DNA of 64,000 nucleotides from Beta vulgaris subsp. vulgaris (Eukaryota > Streptophyta > Magnoliopsida > Caryophyllales > Amaranthaceae), in contig NC_079209.1 in NCBI RefSeq assembly GCF_026745355.1, positions 28,098,537 through 28,162,536 of the forward strand, in the 5' to 3' direction. Of the stretch, positions 56,298-64,000 are shown in pieces. Numbering within the stretch: position 1 is the stretch's first letter; the number at the start of each line of letters is the position of its first letter. The notes below the pieces were generated by a model. It did no database searches, was not told the DNA's origin, and saw nothing but the letters and a program-made list of their open reading frames with translations. The translations under genes were made by a program, and so were the position numbers.

Positions 56298-56298
56298 A

Positions 56299-56621
56299 TG
56301 TTACAGTGAAGATCTCACTGTAAATTTAGTACCAAAAATACAGAAAAGAACTGAATATAGAGGAAGAGCTGAGCTCGATTCTTCAGTAATCAGAAAGTGT
56401 AATTTGATAGAAAACTGAATTAAGGAGCAGAGCTCAACTACTCAATATATGAGAATTGTATTTATATATATTCTTGAATGAATGTTGGTGTTTACATCAG
56501 AAGGTATTTATACAGAAATCCTTGTAACAGAATTGTAATAGAATCCTTAGAATTAAGGAGTTAGTTACTCAACTAACTAACTACTTGTAACAAACTGATG
56601 TAACTAACTCTTCCTATAACA
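56299..56621 (-). repeat. 5' LTR of chromovirus
   Basis: A 323-bp copy with intact TG...CA ends (plus view TGTTACAG...CCTATAACA). Confidence 0.93.
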
Positions 56622-56762
56622 TTTTTAATTGATGTTTTTCGCTGCATTTTTCGGGATTGTTTGGTTCGTTCATGGTTTCCCCTTTCTTATGAGTTTCTTC
56701 TATCTCATTTCTTTCCGTTTCTGTTTTTGATTTTGTATGTTGATCTGAATTTTCTATAATTT

Positions 56763-57629
56763 TTTTTTAGATTTCATGTTTTTTTTAATAATAAGCAGAA
56801 ACTATACATTACCAAAAGTTCAGACTAAAATCCTAATATGTCAGAACACAAGAGCAACATCATAGCAAAAGGTATGCTGCTTTCAGACAAACTATAACTA
56901 ACAAAAAGAGGCGAAACAGGAAACGAAGCATCTTCACATTTTGGTAACAGCTGATCCTAGTATTTAATTAGCCAGAAAAACAAAAAAGAGAGAAAAGCTT
57001 CAAGCCTCCTGTAAAGCAGAGTAAATTCTACCATCAACTTCAATCAATTATGTTTAACTTCAAATCTTGCTGATTAAAGAATTGAACACATTGGCTTGAA
57101 AGAACTTGAACCCCATCAGCAGCAACAACACTTTCATTCAATACCTCGGCTGGACCAACTTTCTCTTCAATAGACTGCTCCTTGTTATTCTTTCGACCTT
57201 TTGAATCGTCCTCATTGTCAGATTCATCAGAGTCTGACTCTGATGTCTCGGTAGAATAGTCAGAGCCTTCATTCTCCTGTGGTGCCATTGTCTCTTCTGC
57301 TGTTAAATCAACCGTCAGAATTTCATCATTCAAATCATTTGGTGTGGTACCAGCAAGTCGAGTTAAAATGAGATAATGCGCTACTGATTTGAATCCCGTT
57401 GCAACAATCTTTGAGTGTGGAACATTAATTGGTTGCCATCCCTTTGAACGACGACAGCGGCTGCAGTTACATATATCTCGACAAGCTGGACACAGCCATG
57501 TTGGATTTTCGACAGCTCCTGAACATTTTCTCCATACCTTGTGTACAAACAAACTCCACAAAGATGCCCCTGAGCAGACCTACATTTGCCGCAATAGGTG
57601 AGTTTCCCAAGAGTTTTTTAGATTTCATG
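56763..57629 (-). pseudogene. Processed retrocopy of a CDCA7-like zinc-finger gene
   Basis: The minus strand codes for YCGKCRSAQGHLCGVC and, after a one-base deletion, WLCPACRDICNCSRCRRSKGW: the cysteine pattern of the CDCA7-type 4CXXC-R1 zinc finger. It then reads through SKIVATGFKSVAHYLI and an acidic tail to a stop at 57040. There are no introns. A 3' untranslated stretch ends in an A-run (T-run 56779-56786 on plus). The 16-bp TTTTTTAGATTTCATG flanks it at 56763-56778 and 57614-57629. Lack of introns, A-tail and target duplication show L1-mediated copying of an mRNA, 5'-truncated before the zinc finger. CDCA7 proteins work with DDM1/HELLS-type remodellers in DNA methylation. The frameshift (near 57520) makes this copy a pseudogene. 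Confidence 0.8.
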
Positions 57630-58230
57630 TTAGTTTACAGTTTTGTTATGGTTTAGATCTCGAGTTTTGTGATTTTTGTATGTTGATCTATGCCTTTTTC
57701 TCTATATGGAGTGTTGCAGGAGCATTACATGATGTTTTTAACAGTGGCACACCCATAAACTAGTCAAAATTGAGTCATGCGTATATTTTGTCCTTGATTT
57801 GGGTTTACTCTCGACTTGGCTAGATTGTTTGTGATTACAATTGTGTGGTACTGAAGAACTCGATATTTATTTGCCATTTTATTGGATTGTTAGAGATGTT
57901 GAAGAATAAAAATATCTGATACCCACTTTTATTGGGTATCTTAGTTAGGAGTATATGATTTTGAATTGGTAAATTTTGTGTTGACCCTTACTTGCAAAAT
58001 GGGAGTTAGATATTCATTCCTTTGACGAATGTTTCTTGGTTAGTGTTGAACTAGTCAGGAAAGATGGCTATGTTTGTTATATAAGCTTATGCAAGTTGAC
58101 AATAATTTGAATGGGTCAGCTAATTGTATATACCTTAATAAGATGACAATTAGAGTTTAAACTACGGTTTCTACTCATTGGACATTTTATTTTTGTTGAT
58201 ATGTGACACAGTATTATTGTGTTTGTGTAG
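57630..58230 (+). other. Intron-like sequence before hydrolase exons
   Basis: T-rich sequence without ORF. It continues the intron-like sequence from 56627 and ends in TTTGTGTAG, the acceptor of the first recognised hydrolase exon. Confidence 0.4.
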
Positions 58231-58503
58231 AACAACAATTATGGCAAAAGATTTTATAGCTCTTATGGATCATTTGGGTTGGAAGAAAGCTCATGTGTGT
58301 GGACATTCAATGGGTGAGTTCATGATATTTGGGGAGTGTTTTTATGATTGAACCCTTTTTCGTTCTTTTCCTTTGACACTTACTTTGTCTTGCAACAGGT
58401 GGTATGATAGCTTGCAAGGTGGCAGCTTTAGTACCTGATCGAGTAAAATCATTAATTAGCTTTGCTTAATGTAACTGGAGGAGGGTTTCAATGTCTTCCA
58501 AAG
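58231..58503 (+). pseudogene. Captured exons of an alpha/beta-hydrolase gene
   Basis: Exon 58231-58313 codes for ALMDHLGWKKAHVCGHSMG, ending in the nucleophile elbow G-H-S-M-G of alpha/beta hydrolases. A GTGAGT donor, a short intron and a CAACAG acceptor lead to exon 58399-58503 with GMIACKVAALVPDRVKSL. There a four-base gain (TAAT) shifts the frame; the shifted frame continues LLNVTGGGFQCLPK to a GTATGC donor. Keeping introns shows capture from genomic DNA, not from mRNA. Only the central part of the gene is present: no catalytic Asp or His region was found up to 60400. The donor is probably a host gene for a small-molecule esterase or hydrolase. It is dead, but could be transcribed in sense. 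Confidence 0.7.
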
Positions 58504-60403
58504 GTATGCATCATGTCAATTCCACCTAAAAATCATGTGTTATCCTCATGATCGGTAGTGCGCTTATTGAATTGCTAAGCTGAGCTTAGGTCTGTACTAG
58601 GATGATTAGTGAGCTGCTGAAATGAGGAAAGACTAGAGACTGAAAGAGTCAAATTAGTGAAGTCCTTTTGATCTTGAGAATACAGAAAGTGTATATGCCA
58701 ATAGTTTTGGCCTTTGGGTATTGTACTCCAGTTTTCCATAATAAGCTTTAGGTTTTTTTTTAATCATACTTTGCTCACCTATCTGATTTTTTTATACAAC
58801 ATGTTTATTTCTCGTGGTCGTCTTCCCTCTAGACTAGATATCCTTTTTATGAATAATGCTTCTGCATCTGTTTTTTAACCTGCTCACTAAACACTTTGTC
58901 AGTTTGTAGATAATTGATATTCTCTTTCCGGTTAATCGGGAAGTGATTGTTACATTGTCAGTCTGTAGACTAGATCCATGCTTTAGTGATTGTGCTTTTG
59001 GGAAGTGATTGTTACATTGTATCTGATTCATCAATAAATTTTTAAGCTACATTCTTTCGAAGTGATATTTGCTAAATGGTACTGAACTTAATAAAACTAA
59101 ATTGAACTGAATTAATGGAGTTAGCTGAAATTAAAAGAAAATAAGTCCAAAAGAATAGAGCCTTCAAGTCATATTAAAAGATGTACATGAAATTGTAAGG
59201 TATAGAACTACAGGTTAATCAATAAACATACTAGAAAATAAGACGTATTAAAAGGAAATTAATTTCAATATGGGTTTGAGGTTCATCAACAAAATTTAAA
59301 CCTTTGAATATTTTGTTTCACACTTTCTAAAACTTGTAAGTAATTTTTCTTAATCTTTTTCCCGTATCAGAAAAAACCATAATGTGATTGATTAATGTCC
59401 ACAACTAAGTCAAGTTTATTTCTATTGTAGAACTTAGAAAAAGAAAAAAAAATAAGAGACTTCTATTTAGGTGATTGATAATGTAAACAAAGACATTAAA
59501 TAATTAATTTGAAGTGTAATTGTATTCATACATTAAAGATTAAGAAGGAAAAACTAATGACTAATGTTCCTCCCCCACCACACCACAACCACAACCAAAC
59601 CAACCAAGTTCCATCCTACATCTTAATCCAAATACTTGTGCATCCAAGCGTCAAACTCGACTTATATCATAAAAATCATAAATTGGTCTAAAATAATACT
59701 AGCTCTATTTTTTTAGATGCAACATTTAATCAATTATTGCATCTGGGAAAAACATAGAGGTATATTGAGTTGCACCCATGTCAAAACGTCAAAAATTCAA
59801 CACAGTAACTTGAGTTGAAACAACGACTACAAGTAAGATCACGATTGCTCACCTAATTAAATCCAAAGTATTGAATGGGTAGTGATCTTACCTGGAAAAA
59901 TGTGATGTGAAAAGTCCAGTGACAATTAATTCAATGATTTGCACCCAGCAAACAAAATGATTATCCTACATAAGACAAGAATGAGGAAACTCACGTATTA
60001 TGATGTTCCAAGTTACCTACGTAAGCTAATAAAGTAACAACATAAACAAAAGGGGGCTAAATTCTAGAGTATGTTTATATAGTAGTATATCATCAAATTC
60101 AAACAACAAAATCATACCAAATCAGTAAAAGATGTATTTTCAGATGCAACATTCATTGTTCATATGTATAATATAAGTTGTAACATCTAAAAAGAAGCAG
60201 AATACTAAGATAATTACAGCTATTAGTTGTTATTTGTGGTCAAACCCGTGCTTAATAAAATAATACTTTGATTAAGTACACCAAGGTCACATCCCTACAC
60301 CATTATCAGACTGTTGTTAAAAATAATACTCTGAATCTGACTGATCAACCATAAAACTTTATAATAACCATAATAAACCAAGGATAATTGCTGCATTGAA
60401 AGC
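58504..60403. other. No gene recognised (CACTA-like interior)
   Basis: The first 500 bp look like introns of the captured hydrolase gene. GGGAAGTGATTGTTACATTGT is repeated at about 58940 and 59000. The remainder is AT-rich, with a partly palindromic stretch around 59710-59750 (AGATGCAACATTTAATCAATTATTGCATCT). No coding is seen. Confidence 0.3.
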
Positions 60404-61031
60404 TCAATCGGACGATCATCAGACTTTTTGTCTTGGTTGTCAGTGATGAAATCGGGGAATTCGCATCAAAATCAGGTATCTCCAATTCCAATTGCAATCT
60501 GAACATGCTTTGAATGATAATATTGTTAAAATTGAATTAGAGGATATTGAGGGTTTCCTTTGTAGGATTTGGAAAGATTTGGGAGTGGATAAAGTGGCTA
60601 GTATAGATCATGGTATATTCATTGTTAGATTATTTTTTTCTCTGGAAAATCGCGATAGGGTGTTATCAGAGTATCGTCCCACTTTCGATAAAAAAACCTG
60701 TAATCTGTAATCCATGGCACAAAGATATTGTGAATTTCAAGGATGAAATCAGTTTGGTTCCAATATGGGTGCAACTGAAGAACTTAGACTTGAATAGAGA
60801 ATACTATAAATAGAATTAAGCATGATGTATATAATAGAGTTCATAGTATTATTTCCCATAGTACTAGAGCTGTTGATATTAGATGGTTTAGAGAGTTATT
60901 TCTCTCAGAGGTGTTTTTGGCTTTTTGTAGCCTGTTGGTTTTGCTCTTGGTCTTGGGGTTATGTCCCTTGCTGAGCTTATCGTTTCTGGTTTTTTGATGC
61001 AATAATATTCTGATCTTTGCTTAACAAAAAA
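60404..61031 (+). mobile_element. Internally deleted L1 LINE remnant
   Basis: The start codes for LSVMKSGN and, after a shift, for the DUF4283 region (60492-60830: GFLCRIWKDLGVDKVASIDH and VPIWVQLKNLDL), as in the ORF1 of the LINE at 14672. It then passes directly into a typical L1 3' end (SLAELIVSGF-like, TTTTTTGATGCAATAATATTC...TTTGCTTAAC) and a run of 8 A at about 61024. Almost all of ORF1's C-terminus and ORF2 are missing, so it was deleted inside or formed by template switching. Confidence 0.65.
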
Positions 61032-61262
61032 AATTGTTTATTTAATTTGTAGTGTACGGAATATATATAATACTTGATTTAGTTTTTATGGCTGTTGCGA
61101 GCTAGTTGAGTATGCTAGTTGGCAGTGTAAAGTGTAATGTGGCGCTACTATAGTGCCACCTGGCTTGGTCGTGTGATGCTGGGCTACCTACCTGTTGTAT
61201 GCTTCTTGTTGCGTGCTTGTTGTTCTACAGCAACAACAACCATTTTTTTTTAAATAAAAATA

Positions 61263-61516
61263 TAGCAAATGCTCCGGTTGTAAGGAAAAACCGGAGCATT
61301 TCTGACCAAATGCTCCGGTTTTTTAATAACAACCGGAGCATTTGACCCAATTTGAGCATATAAAATTCATCAAATGCTCCGGTTTTTAGTACAACCGGAG
61401 CATTTGACAGACCAAATGCTCCGGTTTTCAACCGAAGCATTTCAGAAATGTTCAATTGCTCGTATGACATCTGCTGCGAGTCAAATACGGAGCATTTGTA
61501 CGGGTTTTAACCGGAG
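61263..61516. repeat. Right subterminal repeats, alternating AAATGCTCCGGTT
   Basis: Ten copies of AAATGCTCCGGTT and its complement AACCGGAGCATTT alternate in orientation (eight near-exact, two variants), spaced about 15-40 bp. Pairs can form stems. They match those at 50755-50930 and tie the two ends to one element. Confidence 0.8.
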
Positions 61517-63462
61517 CATGTCCTTATACAACTTATCACCACCTGAATGTACTGAATAAGGTGAGTTATGAGCTTCTTCCATTAATGTTTACTTCAACTC
61601 TTCTCTATTGCTTGGTATACACTACCTCTGCTTGAACCGGATACTTCCATCATCAACTATATGAAAATCCGACACCTGACCATCATGGAGCTTCTCTCAA
61701 ATTTTTTGAGCTTTTCATTCTTTGATTGACCCTCCCTAATCTCATCATATATTGAGGGTTGAACTGACATAGAACCCAAGAATTCTTCAGCACCTCCTTC
61801 TAGTACCTCCAATGACAGGTTATGAAACTCGACACATAACTGACTGGGCAGTACCATTGAATTTACTGAGTGACTCGACTTTCGACTCAATGGATCAACA
61901 ACAATATTAGCTTTACCTTCTTGATACTAGATCTCCAAATCACAATCCATGATCAACTCCAACCACCTCCTCTGCCTCATGTTCAACTTCTCTGAGTGAA
62001 AATATACTTTAAGCTCTTATGATTTGTGTACTAACTTACAAGTTGCCACATACAAGTAGTGTCGCCATATGTTCAAAGCAAATACTATTCTAGCTAATTC
62101 AAGATCATGGGTTGGATAATTCACCTCATATGATTTTAACTGCCTAAAAGCATGATGACCTTCTTGTTCTGCATCAATACACACCCTAACCCAAATTTTG
62201 AAACATAATTGTAAACATCATACTGTTGACTTTCATTAGATACAACCAAAACAGATATTGTAGTTAACCTTTGCTTCAACGTTGATAAAGCTTCCTCACA
62301 ATTTGTAGTCCAGACAAACTTACATTTGTTTCTTCATCAAGCTAGTCATTGGTCTTAGATCGTCGAGAAATCATTTACAAATCTTCGATAGTAACCAGCT
62401 AACCGAAGGAAACGCTTTATATTAGACACCACCTTCGGTCTTAGCATAATCCAGTGAAACTCCTTCCTTTGAGATAATATGTCGTAAAAATGCAACCTTA
62501 TCCAATCGAAACTCACACTTAGAGAGCTTGGCATACAACTTATGCTCTCTTAGGGTGGACAACACTTTCCTTAAATGCAGCTCATGACTACTCTTATCCT
62601 TCGAATATATCAAAATATCATCTATAAACACAACCACATATTTCTTTAAGTATGACATGAAAATTATATGCATTAAATCCATGAACACTGCATGTGCATT
62701 GGTTAGACCAAACGACATCACTATGATCTCGTAGTGACCAATACGCGTCCTAAACGAAGTCTTAGGAATAGCACTCTCAACAATCCTTAATTGGTGATAA
62801 CCTGGCCTCAAATCTATCTTCGAGAAAATCCCTGCTCCTTTCAACTGATCAAATAAATCATCTATTCTCAGAAGCGGATACTTATTCTTGATCATCACAC
62901 TGTTTAACTCCCGATATTCAATGAACAACTGCAAACTACCATCTTTCTATTTCACGAACAATACATGTGCACCCTAAGGAGACAAACTAGGACTTATATA
63001 CCCTTTTTCCAACAACTTGGTCAACTGAACTTTTAACTCTTTCATCTAAGCTGGAGCCACTCTATACAGAGCCTTTAAAATAGGTCCGGTTTCTGGCAAT
63101 TAGTCTATGGTGAACTCAAGATCCCCAATAGGTGGCACACATCTCTTCAGGAAACACATCAGGACACTCGGATACGACCGGGACCTCCTAATTCTCATCT
63201 TACTTTTCAATCCTTTGAACTCCACATAAGAATAAGAGACACCCCTTCTTCGCATAAGATTGAATTCTCATCGCAGATACAATCTTCACTCTATTCTCCT
63301 TCCTGAGTTTTCTATAAATCACTCTTTCTTTGTCTGGGCGTCACGATCAATCTGAGCATTGAATCTTCCCAACCAATCCATCTCCAAAACTACATCGAGG
63401 TCTGACAAGTGAAACTCAACTAAGTCAAACGAAAAGTTCGCCCAACTATCACTAAAGGTACT
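61517..63462 (-). pseudogene. Tekay-like pol: protease end, RT, RNase H, integrase start
   Basis: On the minus strand, from 63462: a protease tail (VEFHLSDLDVVLEMDWLGRF near 63390), then the RT in an open frame 62422-62934 with [50 protein letters not shown] and the catalytic FIDD. RNase H pieces follow near 62000, then DPLSRKS (about 61880), and finally HSGGDKLYKDM at 61519-61552. That last phrase is the start of the integrase zinc domain, which resumes at 50729 with KQTFWW. The Asp pair is kept, but stops and shifts are frequent. The protease is cut at 63462. Confidence 0.78.
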
Positions 63463-63875
63463 TGTAAGTGCAAGAGACACTCAAGAGGGGGGTGAATTGA
63501 GTGTTTGTCCGAATGTTTTACTCAAGCTTAGCCAACCATAGTCTATTCACATTAAAATTACCTGAAATTCATTCAAACAAGCAAATATAGAGAAGTAGAG
63601 CAAAACTTGAGTACATCATGCAAATATGCACCTAAATGCTCTAATATGAACTACAAATGCATCCTAAATAGACCTAAAATCTATGTGTAAATATGACACA
63701 TCAGCCCTAAATGGCACATCTGTTCATCTAGGAAGCAGTTTTCAAAATGATCTTAATCTGAAATTTAAAATAACATATATTTTTTGAATATTACTAACAT
63801 TTTTTATATTTAATTAAGGTTGTGGGAGTTTGTTTTGTTGGGAAACATCAAAAGAAGGTGTTTCGGGTAAAAACT
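63463..63875 (+). repeat. Unidentified repeat start, LTR-like
   Basis: The sequence opens TGTAAGTGCAAGAGACACTC followed by AAGAGGGGGGTGAATTGAGTG, a phrase that I associate with dispersed plant LTRs, and it cuts the Tekay protease. Its right border and target duplication are not clear; no coding is seen up to 63875. The call as an LTR is inference. Confidence 0.35.
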
Positions 63876-64000
63876 TGTATTATATGGGATGGATCGAGAT
63901 TAAGGTTAATGATGGTCGAATGCTTCGAAGATTGCCCAGAAAATTGCACAAGGCGAGAGTTAGACTATGTCGGGGGTGGAACCGGGATCGCCCCTCCGAC
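63876..64000 (-). repeat. Start of another Tat-type LTR, minus strand (cut by window)
   Basis: From 63876 (TGTATTATATGGG) the plus strand contains ATTAAGGTTAATGAT and ends CGGGATCGCCCCTCCGAC. Both are found in the same order in the complement of the Tat LTR at 21389-21793. So this is the 3' end of a related LTR lying on the minus strand. No primer site lies to its left, so it is a 3' LTR or a solo LTR, and any element body is beyond the window. Confidence 0.6.

Larger units (their letters stand above)
51365..56626 (-). mobile_element. Chromovirus (Ty3/gypsy), nearly complete, minus strand
   Basis: LTRs at 51370-51685 and 56299-56621 are flanked by TTTTT on both sides (51365-51369, 56622-56626). 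On the minus strand come the primer site TGGTATCAGAGC, gag, protease, RT, RNase H, integrase, chromodomain and purine tract, in canonical order. The LTRs differ by a few indels (for example CTCAACTCAATA against CTCAACTACTCAATA). The frame is broken in four or five places, so it is recent but inactive. Confidence 0.93.
50727..61519. mobile_element. CACTA-like element carrying gene fragments
   Basis: The left end reads ACTAGTGGAAAAAATAGC (from 50730), close to the CACTAGTGGAAAAA type of terminus. Both sides carry the same subterminal motif AAATGCTCCGGTT and its complement (50755-50930 and 61263-61516). CAT flanks it at 50727-50729 and 61517-61519, a 3-bp duplication as CACTA elements make. The right side lacks a matching CCACTAGT terminus, so that end is decayed or deleted. 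Inside are hydrolase exons, a retrocopy, a LINE remnant and a whole chromovirus, and no transposase. It is best read as a non-autonomous Pack-CACTA. Confidence 0.65.
47890..63462 (-). mobile_element. Tekay/Del-like chromovirus, minus strand, interrupted
   Basis: The 3' LTR (47895-49668) is followed upstream on the minus strand by a G-rich primer tract, chromodomain and integrase pieces to 50729. After the CACTA-like insertion it continues from 61517 with the integrase zinc region, RNase H, RT and protease to 63462, where another repeat cuts it. The minus-strand frame reads straight across the two insertion borders when one CAT is counted. It is inserted in the Athila-like element after TTGGA. 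All coding parts carry frameshifts. Confidence 0.8.

Overview
This window looks like nuclear DNA from a flowering plant, most likely a eudicot. It is AT-rich, and almost everything recognisable is plant transposon sequence: LTR retrotransposons of Ty3/gypsy type (Tat-like, Athila-like and Tekay-like elements and another chromovirus), a plant L1 LINE, CACTA (En/Spm) DNA transposons, Stowaway-type MITEs, a Helitron-like end and a probable Mutator-like element. No confident intact host gene is visible, and I found no rRNA gene, tRNA gene or CRISPR array.

Layout, left to right. Positions 1-7258 hold two CACTA right ends (ending at 1223 and 7258). Between them is a multi-exon gene of the plant Ptta/En/Spm transposase type whose introns keep GT-AG borders in one phase. 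The second CACTA interrupts the gag gene of a gypsy element (minus strand; LTR 8150-8733). Next come a MITE-like repeat, a 2.9-kb solo LTR (9701-12643, target duplication GTCTG), a Helitron-like 3' end (13260-13287) and a degenerate L1 LINE (14672-19426, minus, with target duplication and A-tail).

Positions 20278-37457 are framed by a 10-bp direct repeat and imperfect inverted repeats, as expected of a Mutator-like element about 17 kb long. Most of that length is a later insertion: a young 11.2-kb Tat-type gypsy element (21389-32571, target duplication AGAGG, LTRs about 98% alike). It has a dual RNase H and integrase ORF on the plus strand, a convergent spliced gene on the minus strand with its own TATA box, and tandem repeats of about 155 bp before the 3' LTR. 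Positions 38.8-41.8 kb hold an old LTR pair with almost no interior; a Stowaway MITE sits in one LTR.

From 42219 to the end there is a stack of nested insertions. An Athila-like element (from 42219) was hit at 47894 by a Tekay-like chromovirus on the minus strand. That was hit at 50730 by a CACTA-like element, which carries captured alpha/beta-hydrolase exons, a processed retrocopy of a CDCA7-like zinc-finger gene and an internally deleted LINE. The CACTA-like element was hit in turn by another chromovirus (51370-56621). Joining 50729 to 61517 restores the Tekay reading frame, which fixes the order of events. The last 125 bases are the start of another Tat-type LTR, on the minus strand.

Element ends, target duplications and splice sites were read directly from the sequence. 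Family names rest on protein motifs. Dates and mechanisms are inference.
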